A DNA stretch of 7,732 nucleotides from CSBr16-57R1 sp041163265 (GCA_041163265.1 JBEARL010000060.1:1-7732); one strand, 5' to 3'. Counted from the stretch's first letter, positions 1 through 6,445 are shown. The notes: generated by a model not told the origin, from the sequence alone. A program made the numbers and translations.

Positions 1-4
1 TCGC

Positions 5-586
5 TCAGCGGCCGCCGCGCCGCTTCCGCCCGCGCGGCCGCGGGGGCCGGGGCGTCGCGTCGGGCGTCGCGTCAGCGTCGCCGTCCGCATCGGCGTCGGC
101 GATCGCGTCGGCGCCCCGCCGGGCCGCACCGCCCGGCAGCCGCGAGGCCGCGCCGCCGTCGCGCCGTCCCGACGCGGCCGCGAGGTTCGCGAGCTCGGCG
201 CGGCGGGCCCGCGACCACCACCACCAGGCCATCGCGCCCAGCACCATCGTCCCCCAGGCGGCGAGCAGCACGACCTGCTCCGGGGGCAGGTCGGTCAGCG
301 CGCCCTGGGCCAGCGCGATCGTCGGACCGAGCAGCCACGCCGAGCGCCAGAACCGCTGCTGGCGCTGCGCGACGGCGACGGCCAGCGGGGCGTGGCGGCG
401 GTCGTCGGCCGCGCGGCCACGGTTGACGGCCCGCATGATCGCGCGGCGCTCCCGGCGGTCGAGGCGCAGGAAGCGGTCGTTGCGGGCCCGCATCTCCTCG
501 CGGGACAGCCGCGGCGGGCGGGGGTTCGCACCGCCCCGAGGTGCGCGCGCGGCACCGCCGCGGGACCAGCCGCCGATCCGAGCCAC
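5..586 (-). CDS. Hypothetical small membrane protein with two transmembrane helices
   Basis: 193 codons starting with GTG at 586. I do not recognise the family. The start is supported by GGAGG on the minus strand (593-597), 6 nt before the GTG. The N-terminal 75 residues are very basic (many Arg) and contain a charged segment, LSREEMRARNDRFLRLDRR, at about 27-45. Two hydrophobic helices follow, about residues 80-98 and 103-124, the second ending in a run of four Trp (121-124). The last 60 residues are low-complexity: an Ala/Asp stretch and a DATPDATP repeat (two perfect 12-bp units at 50-61 and 62-73), then a basic RKRRGGR end. With positive charge on both ends, a helical hairpin with both termini in the cytoplasm is likely (inference). 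It lies 69 bp downstream of the deaminase on the same strand but has its own promoter-like hexamer, so it need not be co-transcribed. It is coding with fair confidence, given the Shine-Dalgarno site and the clear hydrophobic helices. Confidence 0.72.
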   Translation of the reverse strand: MARIGGWSRGGAARAPRGGANPRPPRLSREEMRARNDRFLRLDRRERRAIMRAVNRGRAADDRRHAPLAVAVAQRQQRFWRSAWLLGPTIALAQGALTDLPPEQVVLLAAWGTMVLGAMAWWWWSRARRAELANLAAASGRRDGGAASRLPGGAARRGADAIADADADGDADATPDATPRPPRPRGRKRRGGR

Positions 587-602
587 GTGCCGCCTCCGTG
601 CC

Positions 603-619
603 CCGCGTCGCCGACGCGG
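603..619 (-). other. Perfect 7-bp stem-loop in the leader of the small membrane protein gene
   Basis: CCGCGTC (603-609) and GACGCGG (613-619) are exact reverse complements separated by GCC. On the minus strand the hairpin falls between the TAGCCT element and the ribosome binding site, close to the expected 5' end of the mRNA. It may stabilise the leader, or serve as a terminator or attenuator for transcripts coming from the deaminase gene. There is no U-tract. Confidence 0.4.
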
Positions 620-632
620 CGCGGACCGGGGG

Positions 633-638
633 AGGCTA
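633..638 (-). promoter_or_regulatory. Putative -10 element (TAGCCT) of the small membrane protein gene
   Basis: Reading the minus strand, TAGCCT at 638-633 lies between the deaminase stop (656) and the GTG start at 586. It is the same hexamer as upstream of prfB and ftsE. If transcription starts about 7 nt downstream, the leader is about 40 nt and contains the GGAGG site. No convincing -35 box is visible. Confidence 0.45.
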
Positions 639-655
639 CCGACGGGGTCGTCCGC

Positions 656-1672
656 TCAGCCTGCCGCGGCCTCCCAGGCGTCGAGCTCGGCGGCGACCGC
701 TGCGCGAACGTCCGCCGGCGCGGCCGACGCGTCGAGCGCCCGCCGCTGCAGCGCGACGTGCCCCGCGGCGTCGAGGTCGAGCAGCCGTCCGACGTGCGCG
801 ACCTCGGACGTCAGGTCGGTCGCGAAGAACGGCGGGTCGTCGCTGCCGACGACGATCGCGGCGCCCGCGGCCGCGAGCGCCCGGACCGGGTGCACCTCGA
901 GGTCCGGCACGATGCCGAGCGTCACGTTCGAGGACGGGCAGACCTCGAGCACGATCCCCTCGGCGACGACGCGGGCGAGGACCTCGGGGTCGCGGACGCT
1001 GGCGATGCCGTGGGCGATGCGGTCGGGCCGCAGCTCGTCGAGCGTGGCGGTGACGCGCTCGGGACCGCCGGTCTCGCCGGCGTGGACGACGAGCAGCAGC
1101 CCGAGGTCGTCGGCGGCGCCGCGCAGGAACGCGTACTCGCGCTCGTGGACCGAGCCCTCGATGCCGGTCAGCCCCAGGGCCACGACCCGCAGCTCCGCGG
1201 CCAGCGCGTCGGCGGCCAGCTCGACGGTGCGCCGCGCCATGTCCGGCCCCATGTCGCGCGGCGTGTCGAGGATCAGTCCGACGTCGGCGCCCGGCGCCGA
1301 GGTCAGCCCGTCGGCGAGCGCCCCCCACATCGCGGCGGGGTCCCAGCCGCGGGACTCCATCATCGCCGCGGTGAACGTGGCCTCGGACCACCGGACCCGC
1401 TGCGCGGCCTGACCGGCGGCGAAGGCGGCGGCGACGGTCCGCAGGTCGGCGGGGGTGCGGACCTGCGCGGCGGTCGCGAGGAACGCCTCGAGGAAGTGGG
1501 GGAAGTCGCGGAACGGGTGGGGGTACCCGTCGCCGTCGAGCAGCAGCACCGCGGCGGGGTCCTCGCCGTGCCCCGCGGCCAGCGCGCGGGCCGTCGCGGC
1601 CGAGACGGTGCCCTCGAGGTGGACGTGCAGCTCGACCTTGGGGAGCGTCGCGAGGTCGGGGAGGTCCGTCAT
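656..1672 (-). CDS. Adenosine deaminase family metal-dependent purine/nucleoside deaminase
   Basis: 338 residues, a normal length for the family. These TIM-barrel enzymes use Zn2+ to deaminate adenosine, adenine or a related 6-aminopurine nucleoside such as aminofutalosine. The key sites are all present: metal ligands H16 and H18 in KVELHVHLEG (12-21), H197 in HAGE with catalytic E200, H221 in AHG, and D278/D279 in SDDPPFF (277-283); the substrate-region motif CPSSN is at 245-249. The enzyme is therefore predicted active and cytoplasmic; no signal peptide is seen. The ATG at 1672 is chosen because the family's conserved N-terminus begins directly after it. The reading frame stays open upstream only because it runs antisense through prfB. 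There is no Shine-Dalgarno site before the ATG; a TATCCT hexamer 6 nt upstream suggests a leaderless mRNA. Sequence alone does not tell me whether the substrate is adenosine, adenine or aminofutalosine, so no symbol is given. Confidence 0.93.
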   Translation of the reverse strand: MTDLPDLATLPKVELHVHLEGTVSAATARALAAGHGEDPAAVLLLDGDGYPHPFRDFPHFLEAFLATAAQVRTPADLRTVAAAFAAGQAAQRVRWSEATFTAAMMESRGWDPAAMWGALADGLTSAPGADVGLILDTPRDMGPDMARRTVELAADALAAELRVVALGLTGIEGSVHEREYAFLRGAADDLGLLLVVHAGETGGPERVTATLDELRPDRIAHGIASVRDPEVLARVVAEGIVLEVCPSSNVTLGIVPDLEVHPVRALAAAGAAIVVGSDDPPFFATDLTSEVAHVGRLLDLDAAGHVALQRRALDASAAPADVRAAVAAELDAWEAAAG

Positions 1673-1678
1673 GGCGGG

Positions 1679-1684
1679 AGGATA
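1679..1684 (-). promoter_or_regulatory. Putative -10 element (TATCCT) for a leaderless deaminase mRNA
   Basis: On the minus strand TATCCT (1684-1679) is followed by exactly 6 nt and then the ATG at 1672. No purine-rich Shine-Dalgarno sequence fits between them. A TANNNT box this close to an initiating ATG places the transcription start at or beside the A of the start codon, the known arrangement of leaderless genes in Actinobacteria. Confidence 0.6.
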
Positions 1685-1709
1685 GTCGGGTCGCCCTCCG
1701 GTCCCTGAG

Positions 1710-1715
1710 TAGCCT
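1710..1715 (+). promoter_or_regulatory. Putative -10 element (TAGCCT) for a leaderless prfB mRNA
   Basis: TAGCCT is followed by 6 nt and then the prfB ATG at 1722, mirroring the deaminase promoter on the other strand. There is no Shine-Dalgarno site. Only 25 bp separate the two -10 boxes, so each promoter's -35 region overlaps the other promoter's core. Confidence 0.6.
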
Positions 1716-1721
1716 TCGCGC

Positions 1722-2828
1722 ATGCCGAGCCACGCCGCCGACCTCTCGCGCCTGCGCGGCCGCCTCGCCGCGATGTCCGACGTGCTCCGGATCGACGAGG
1801 CTCGGCAGCGGCATGCCGAGCTCTCCGCCGACGCCGCGGCGCCGGGGCTGTGGGACGACCCGGTCCGCGCCCGCGGCGTGACCACCGAGCTGTCCCGCGT
1901 CGAGGCCCAGGTCGCCCGCGTCGACCGCATCACGAGCACGCTGGACGACCTCGAGGTGCTCGACGAGCTGGCGTCCGAGGCAGGCGACGCGGACAGCGCG
2001 GCCGAGGTCGCCGCGGGTCTGACCGCGCTCGAGGCCGAGCTCGACCGCCTGGAGCTCGCGACGCTGCTCTCGGGCGAGCACGACGCCTCGGACGCGATCG
2101 TCTCGATCCACGCCGGCGAGGGCGGCGTCGACGCGATGGACTGGACCCAGATGCTGCAGCGCATGTACCTGCGCTGGTCCGAGGACCACGGCTACGCCAC
2201 CGAGGTCTTCGACGAGTCCTGGGGCGAGGAGGCGGGACTCAAGTCGACCACCTTCGAGGTCCGCGGCGCCGACGCCTACGGCTGGCTCTCGGCCGAGCAC
2301 GGCGTCCACCGCCTGGTCCGCATCAGCCCGTTCGACTCGCAGGCGCGGCGCCAGACGTCGTTCGCGCTGGTCGACGTCGTCCCGGTGCTGCCCGAGCTCG
2401 ACGAGGAGGTGGAGGTCGCCGAGGAGGACCTCCGCGTCGACGTCTACCGCTCGTCCGGTCCCGGTGGACAGTCGGTGAACACGACCGACTCGGCCGTGCG
2501 CATCACGCACCTCCCGACCGGCATCGTCGTCAGCTGCCAGAACGAGAAGTCGCAGCACCAGAACAAGGCGGCCGCGCTGCGCGTCCTGAAGGCGAAGCTG
2601 GCCGAGCTCGAGCGGCAGCGCCGAGCGGACCAGCTCGAGGAGCTGCGCGGCGGCAAGCGCAACGTCGGGTTCGGGTCGCAGATCCGGTCCTACGTGCTGC
2701 AGCCGTACCAGCTGGTGAAGGACCTGCGCAGCGAGTACGAGACCGGCAACGTCCAGGCGGTGCTCGGCGGGGACCTCGACGACCTGCTCGGCGCCGAACT
2801 GCGCCGCCGCGCCCGCGCGGCGCACTGA
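1722..2828 (+). CDS. prfB: Peptide chain release factor 2 (RF2)
   Basis: 368 residues, the usual RF2 length. RF2 enters the ribosomal A site at UGA or UAA and triggers hydrolysis of peptidyl-tRNA. The tripeptide SPF at 202-204 (in VRISPFDS) is the RF2 stop-codon discriminator and separates it from RF1. The catalytic GGQ is at 248-250 inside SSGPGGQSVN, followed by the conserved region TDSAVRITHLPTGIVV (255-270) and SCQNEKSQHQNK (271-282). The N-terminal helical domain (about 1-110) matches RF2, including the SDVLR segment at 19-23. In E. coli and many bacteria a programmed +1 frameshift at an in-frame UGA interrupts the gene just after this segment; here the frame is open, so that autoregulation is absent. 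The ATG at 1722 sits 6 nt after a TAGCCT box with no Shine-Dalgarno, so a leaderless transcript is likely. ftsE follows after 125 bp containing its own promoter-like element. Confidence 0.98.
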   Translation: MPSHAADLSRLRGRLAAMSDVLRIDEARQRHAELSADAAAPGLWDDPVRARGVTTELSRVEAQVARVDRITSTLDDLEVLDELASEAGDADSAAEVAAGLTALEAELDRLELATLLSGEHDASDAIVSIHAGEGGVDAMDWTQMLQRMYLRWSEDHGYATEVFDESWGEEAGLKSTTFEVRGADAYGWLSAEHGVHRLVRISPFDSQARRQTSFALVDVVPVLPELDEEVEVAEEDLRVDVYRSSGPGGQSVNTTDSAVRITHLPTGIVVSCQNEKSQHQNKAAALRVLKAKLAELERQRRADQLEELRGGKRNVGFGSQIRSYVLQPYQLVKDLRSEYETGNVQAVLGGDLDDLLGAELRRRARAAH

Positions 2829-2856
2829 GGGCGCTCGCCGCGACCCCGCGCGACCC

Positions 2857-2902
2857 GGCCGTCCGGCCGCCCCACCTCCGGGGGAGGGGGACCCCCCGTG
2901 GC
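2857..2902 (+). terminator. Inverted-repeat cluster after prfB (possible terminator)
   Basis: Starting 28 nt after the prfB stop are GGCC-GTCC-GGCC (within 2857-2869), CCTCC-GGG-GGAGG (2875-2887), and an overlapping G-run/C-run pair (2886-2897) enclosed by CCAC (2872-2875) and GTGG (2898-2901). These are mutually exclusive foldings. They could terminate prfB transcripts without a U-tract, as is common in high-GC Actinobacteria. The cluster ends one base before the ftsE -10 box, so it may also affect that promoter. Confidence 0.4.
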
Positions 2903-2908
2903 TAGCCT
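2903..2908 (+). promoter_or_regulatory. Putative -10 element (TAGCCT) of ftsE
   Basis: TAGCCT, identical to the prfB hexamer, lies 45 nt before the ftsE GTG. A start about 7 nt downstream would give a leader of roughly 39 nt containing GGAGG (2944-2948), 5 nt before the GTG. No recognisable -35 box; the expected position falls in the G-rich inverted repeat. Confidence 0.5.
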
Positions 2909-2953
2909 CACCGACGGCTCCCGGCAGGCTCACGGGGCCGTCCGGAGGCCCGC

Positions 2954-3652
2954 GTGATCCGTCTCGAGAACGTCACGAAGACGTTCCGGCGCGGCCGCGA
3001 CGGCGAGGTGACGGCCCTCGACGACGTGACGGTCGAGGTCACCAAGGGCGAGTTCGTCTTCGTCGTCGGTCCGTCGGGGTCCGGGAAGTCGACGCTGATG
3101 CGCCTGCTGACCCGCGAGCAGCGCCCCGACACCGGCGAGGTCTGGGTCTCGGGCAAGAACCTTCAGAAGCTGCGGTCCTGGAAGGTCCCGCTGCTCCGCC
3201 GCGAGATCGGGTACGTCTACCAGGACTTCAAGCTGCTCCCGACGAAGACCGTCCGCGAGAACGTCGCGTTCGCGCTCGAGGTCATCGGCCGGCGCCGCCA
3301 GGAGATCGCCGAGCGCATCCCCGAGGTCCTCGACCTCGTCGGGCTGACCGAGAAGGCCGACGCGCTGCCCCACGAGCTCTCCGGCGGCCAGCAGCAGCGC
3401 GTCTCCGTCGCCCGCGCCTTCGTGAACAACCCGCGGCTGCTCCTCGCGGACGAGCCGACGGGCAACCTCGACCCCGGCACCTCGGTCGAGATCATGAAGC
3501 TCCTGGACCGCATCAACCGCACCGGCACGACCGTGGTGATGGCGACGCACGACCAGCAGATCGTCGACTCGATGCGCCGCCGCGTCGTCGAGCTCGAGGA
3601 CGGCCGGGTCGTCCGCGACCAGACGCGCGGCGTCTACGGCTACGGGGGCTGA
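2954..3652 (+). CDS. ftsE: Cell division ATP-binding protein FtsE
   Basis: 232 residues, close to the family norm. FtsE is the cytoplasmic ATPase of the FtsEX complex; its ATP cycle is relayed through FtsX to a murein hydrolase outside the membrane. All ABC ATPase motifs are intact: Walker A GPSGSGKST (39-47), Q-loop Q90 in YVYQDFKLLP, signature LSGGQQQR (142-149), Walker B LLLADEPT with D166 and E167, D-loop NLDP (171-174) and H-loop H199 in MATHD. YQDFKLLPTKTV (89-100) is typical of FtsE rather than of other exporter ATPases. The GTG start is set by GGAGG 5 nt upstream and by the family's MIRLENVTK opening. The stop is 2 nt before the ftsX start, indicating co-translation. Confidence 0.98.
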   Translation: MIRLENVTKTFRRGRDGEVTALDDVTVEVTKGEFVFVVGPSGSGKSTLMRLLTREQRPDTGEVWVSGKNLQKLRSWKVPLLRREIGYVYQDFKLLPTKTVRENVAFALEVIGRRRQEIAERIPEVLDLVGLTEKADALPHELSGGQQQRVSVARAFVNNPRLLLADEPTGNLDPGTSVEIMKLLDRINRTGTTVVMATHDQQIVDSMRRRVVELEDGRVVRDQTRGVYGYGG

Positions 3653-3654
3653 CG

Positions 3655-4545
3655 GTGGCGCGCTGGCGGTACGTGCTCTCCGAGGCCCTCGGCGGCCTGC
3701 GCCGCAACCTGCTCATGTCCTTCGCCGTCATCCTCTCGGTGACCGTCTCGCTGACGCTGCTCGGCGCCGGCCTGCTGCTGAGCGAGCAGGTCGACCTCGC
3801 GACCGACGACTGGACCGGCCGCGTCGAGGTCTCGATCTTCCTCTGCGACGACCGCACCTGCCCGGCGATCACGACCGAGCAGCGGCAGCGGCTCCAGGAG
3901 GACCTCGAGGCCCAGCCCGTCGTCGCCGAGGTGTACTACGAGTCGAAGCGCGAGGCGTACGAGCGGTTCACGCGCCTCTTCGCCGACCAGCCGACGCTCG
4001 TCGAGGCCATCGACGTCGCGACGCTGCCCGCGTCGTTCCGCGTGAAGCTCGAGAACCCGGCGCTGTTCGGTGTCATCCGCGAGCAGTTCGCCGCGTACCC
4101 CGGTGTCGAGGAGATCGTCGACCAGCGCGACGTCCTGAACCAGTTCCTGCGGTTCACGACGCTGGTGCGCAACGGCGCGCTGGCCGTCGCGCTGATCCAG
4201 CTGCTGGCCGCGGGCGTGCTGATCGCGAACACCATCCGCGTCGCCGCCTTCGCGCGCCGCGAGCAGACCGCGATCATGAAGCTGGTCGGCGCCTCGAACT
4301 GGTACGTCCGGCTGCCGTTCGTGCTGGAGGGGATCATCGCCGGCGCGCTGGGGGCGGCGGTCTCCTGGGGGATCCTGTACGCCGCGGTCCCGCGGGTCAC
4401 CGCCGACCTCGCCCGCGAGGTCGAGCTGCTGCCGTTCATCGGGGTCGAGCAGGTCCTCGCCGTCGCCCCGATCATGCTGGCGGCCGGGGTCGGCATCGCG
4501 GCCCTGTCGTCCTTCGCCGCTCTGCGACGGTTCATCCACGTCTGA
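3655..4545 (+). CDS. ftsX: Cell division protein FtsX (membrane subunit of FtsEX)
   Basis: 296 residues, normal for FtsX. It anchors FtsE and carries the signal to an extracellular hydrolase. Predicted helices: TM1 about 20-43, TM2 about 173-196, TM3 about 221-244, TM4 about 267-290. A large extracytoplasmic domain (about 44-170) follows TM1 and is the known docking surface for the hydrolase. The conserved cytoplasmic segment RREQTAIMKLVGASNWYVR (201-219), which couples to the ATPase, is present. Two cysteines in LCDDRTCP (C64 and C69) lie at the start of the extracellular domain and may form a disulfide (inference). GTG at 3655 is used because the family start MARWRYVLSEALGGLRRN follows and a GGGGG run (3644-3648) inside the ftsE end gives a weak ribosome binding site. 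The 2-nt gap after ftsE implies an operon. Confidence 0.97.
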   Translation: MARWRYVLSEALGGLRRNLLMSFAVILSVTVSLTLLGAGLLLSEQVDLATDDWTGRVEVSIFLCDDRTCPAITTEQRQRLQEDLEAQPVVAEVYYESKREAYERFTRLFADQPTLVEAIDVATLPASFRVKLENPALFGVIREQFAAYPGVEEIVDQRDVLNQFLRFTTLVRNGALAVALIQLLAAGVLIANTIRVAAFARREQTAIMKLVGASNWYVRLPFVLEGIIAGALGAAVSWGILYAAVPRVTADLAREVELLPFIGVEQVLAVAPIMLAAGVGIAALSSFAALRRFIHV

Positions 4546-4558
4546 GCCCGCGGTCCGC

Positions 4559-4575
4559 CCGCCGTCCCGCGGCGG
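4559..4575 (+). terminator. Stem-loop after ftsX (possible terminator or attenuator)
   Basis: CCGCCG (4559-4564) and CGGCGG (4570-4575) pair around a 5-nt loop, 13 nt after the ftsX stop. There is no U-tract. It could reduce read-through from ftsEX into the hydrolase gene, which has its own promoter-like element at 4623. Confidence 0.35.
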
Positions 4576-4622
4576 CCCGATCGGTGGCCGTCCGGCCGAC
4601 GCCCCGAGGTGAATCACACCCG

Positions 4623-4628
4623 TAGGAT
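4623..4628 (+). promoter_or_regulatory. Putative -10 element (TAGGAT) of the murein hydrolase gene
   Basis: TAGGAT fits the actinobacterial TANNNT -10 consensus. A start near 4635 would give a leader of about 25 nt carrying GGGGAGG (4647-4653), placed 6 nt before the GTG at 4660. Together these argue against the upstream GTG at 4609, which lies before the promoter, and the ATG at 4639. Confidence 0.5.
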
Positions 4629-4659
4629 TCGGGTCCCGATGGGCACGGGGAGGTGCGTG

Positions 4660-5907
4660 GTGCGGCGACCCTCCCTGCCCGCGACCCTCGGCGCCGCCCT
4701 GGTCCTCGTCGCGAGCGCCGTCCTGACCGCTGGCGCCGCCGGGCCGGCCCGCGCCCAGGGCGTCACGGCGCTCCAGCAGCAGCTGTCGCAGACCGCCGCC
4801 GAGCGCGCCGCGGCCCAGCGCGAGCTCGCCGAGGTCCGGCGCCGGACCAGTTCGGCCCGTGACCGCTACAACGTCGCCGACCGCGAGCACCGCGCCGCCC
4901 AGGAGGAGCTCGCGCGCATCGACGACGAGCTCGAGCGCGCGCAGGCCGAGCTGGCCGAGGCCGAGGCTCGGCTCGCGGCGACCGAGGACGAGCTGGCGCA
5001 GGTCACCGCCGACGTCGTCGCGACCGAGGAGGCGTTCGAGTCCCGCCGCCAGCGGTTCGAGGGCCGCGTCGTCGCGGCGTTCAAGTACGGGCAGGCCTCG
5101 CTGACCGAGGTGTTCGCGAACCTGCGCGACATCAACGACGTGATCGTGACCTCGACGTACGTCTCCGCCGTCGTCCAGAACGACCGCACCATGGTGGGGG
5201 AGATGGCCGACCTGCTCGCCGACCTCGAGGCCGCCCGCGAGCGCGCCGTCGAGCTGCGCGTCCGCTCGCAGCACGAGCGCGACGAGGCCGACCGCATCGA
5301 GGCCGACATCTCGGGCCAGCTGGCCGAGCAGGAGCGGGTCGCGGCCGAGGTCCGGCGCACCCGGACGTCGCTCGCGACCTCGCTGCGGCAGCTGCAGGAG
5401 GACGCCGACGCGCTCGAGGAGCACCTCAAGGCGCTCGAGGCCGCGCAGGCGCAGATCGAGACCGCGCTCCGCGCCGCCCTCGAGGCCGAGCGGCGCGGCC
5501 GCGGCGTCGGCGACACCGGGTCGGGCTGGCTGAAGCCGGTGAACGGCTGGCTGTCCTCGGGGTTCGGGAACCGCGTCCACCCCGTCTACCGGAACGTCCG
5601 CCTGCACGCCGGCGTCGACCTCGCGGCCTCGACCGGCACCCCGATCATCGCGTCGCGGGGCGGGACCGTGACGTTCGTCGGCTGGATGTCGGGGTACGGG
5701 CAGACCGTCATCGTCTACCACGGCGGTGACGTCGCGACGCTGTACGCCCACATGTCGGCGATCCTCGTGTCGTCGGACTCGTACGTCGCGCAGGGCCAGG
5801 AGATCGGCCGCGTCGGGATGACGGGGACCGCGACCGGGCCGCACCTCCACTTCGAGGTCCGGATCGGCGGCGTCCCGAACAACCCCTGCGGCTTCATCCC
5901 CTGCTGA
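4660..5907 (+). CDS. Secreted coiled-coil M23 (LytM) murein hydrolase, EnvC/PcsB-like FtsEX partner
   Basis: 415 residues from the GTG at 4660. An N-terminal signal peptide (hydrophobic core about 9-27, ARA cleavage site near residue 32) exports it. Residues about 36-280 are an extended Ala/Glu/Arg-rich coiled coil in two arms; the break, FKYGQASLTEVFANLRDIND (141-160), followed by a Tyr-Val-Ser segment and NDR (174-176), resembles the hinge of PcsB/EnvC-type FtsX-binding proteins. The C-terminal LytM domain (about 290-405) keeps all zinc and catalytic residues: H316 and D320 in HAGVD, H364 in YAHMS, and H395/H397 in GPHLHFEV. It should therefore be an active peptidoglycan endopeptidase, unlike degenerate EnvC. 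The protein ends with CGFIPC (C410, C415), an unusual terminal cysteine pair. Being directly downstream of ftsX makes it the likely hydrolase controlled by FtsEX. The start is chosen on GGGGAGG 6 nt upstream and the short n-region RR; a GTG at 4657 is also possible. Confidence 0.92.
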   Translation: MRRPSLPATLGAALVLVASAVLTAGAAGPARAQGVTALQQQLSQTAAERAAAQRELAEVRRRTSSARDRYNVADREHRAAQEELARIDDELERAQAELAEAEARLAATEDELAQVTADVVATEEAFESRRQRFEGRVVAAFKYGQASLTEVFANLRDINDVIVTSTYVSAVVQNDRTMVGEMADLLADLEAARERAVELRVRSQHERDEADRIEADISGQLAEQERVAAEVRRTRTSLATSLRQLQEDADALEEHLKALEAAQAQIETALRAALEAERRGRGVGDTGSGWLKPVNGWLSSGFGNRVHPVYRNVRLHAGVDLAASTGTPIIASRGGTVTFVGWMSGYGQTVIVYHGGDVATLYAHMSAILVSSDSYVAQGQEIGRVGMTGTATGPHLHFEVRIGGVPNNPCGFIPC

Positions 5908-5911
5908 GCCC

Positions 5912-5917
5912 TACCCT
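5912..5917 (+). promoter_or_regulatory. Putative -10 element (TACCCT) for a leaderless smpB mRNA
   Basis: TACCCT begins 4 nt after the hydrolase stop codon and is followed by exactly 6 nt and the smpB ATG. No Shine-Dalgarno sequence is present in the 16-nt gap. This matches the prfB and deaminase arrangements. smpB could also be read from hydrolase transcripts. Confidence 0.55.
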
Positions 5918-5923
5918 GACCGC

Positions 5924-6430
5924 ATGGCCTCCTCCCGCAAGGGCGGCGGTGCGGGTCCGGGGGGCGGGGGGACGCTCCTCGCCGCGCAGAACCGCCGCGC
6001 CTCCTTCGACTTCCACCTCGGCGACCGCTACGAGGCCGGCCTCGTGCTGACCGGGACCGAGGTGAAGTCGCTGCGCGGCGGCCGGGGGTCGCTCGCCGAG
6101 GCCTGGGTGAAGATCGACCCCTCGGGCGAGGCGTGGCTGATGCAGTGCCACATCCCCGAGTACTCCCACGGCGGGTACGCGAACCACGACCCGGTCCGCC
6201 CCCGGAAGCTGCTGCTGCACCGCCGCGAGCTGGACCGCCTCCGCCACGAGGTCGGCGCGAAGGGCGTGACGCTGGTCCCGACCCGGATCCACTTCCGGGA
6301 CGGGCTCGCCAAGCTCGAGTTCGCCGTCGGCACCGGCAAGAACGTCGCGGACAAGCGCCGGGCCGTCGCGAAGCGGGACGCCCAGCGCGAGATGGACCGC
6401 GCCCGGGCCCACCGCGGCCGGGGTCGCTGA
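5924..6430 (+). CDS. smpB: SsrA-binding protein SmpB
   Basis: 168 residues, near the usual 150-165. SmpB binds the tRNA-like domain of tmRNA, brings it to stalled ribosomes and uses its C-terminal tail to sense an empty mRNA channel. Conserved segments in order: AQNRRASFDF (21-30), EAGLVLTGTEVKSLRGGRGSL (37-57), HIPEYSHGGYANHDPVRPRKLLL (76-98), TLVPTRIHFRDGLAKLEFAVGTGKN (116-140), and the basic tail DKRRAVAKRDAQREMDRARAHR (143-164). The N-terminus carries an extra Gly-rich stretch (7-16) not typical of the family. The start at 5924 fits the TACCCT-N6-ATG arrangement. ssrA, encoding its RNA partner, starts 104 bp downstream, behind a terminator-like palindrome and a separate promoter-like element. 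Confidence 0.98.
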   Translation: MASSRKGGGAGPGGGGTLLAAQNRRASFDFHLGDRYEAGLVLTGTEVKSLRGGRGSLAEAWVKIDPSGEAWLMQCHIPEYSHGGYANHDPVRPRKLLLHRRELDRLRHEVGAKGVTLVPTRIHFRDGLAKLEFAVGTGKNVADKRRAVAKRDAQREMDRARAHRGRGR

Positions 6431-6445
6431 CCACCGGCGGCCGGC

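Noticed and set aside
392..1708. Long plus-strand open frame of about 438 codons opposite the deaminase
   Set aside because: It is antisense to a clear deaminase with all catalytic residues; its translation is Arg/Gly/Pro-rich with no family features. Long antisense frames are expected at this GC content.
2880..2897. G-quadruplex upstream of ftsE
   Set aside because: Only two uninterrupted G-runs are present on this strand, followed by a C-run that would pair with them; a hairpin is the simpler reading.
1673..2933. N-terminal extensions of the minus-strand frames through prfB
   Set aside because: The frames stay open only because they run antisense to prfB; the deaminase family N-terminus and the TATCCT-N6-ATG arrangement fix the start at 1672.
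3640..5850. Minus-strand open frame of about 736 codons antisense to ftsX and the hydrolase
   Set aside because: Compositional shadow: it mirrors two genes with unambiguous motifs and itself shows only Arg/Asp/Gly-rich low complexity.
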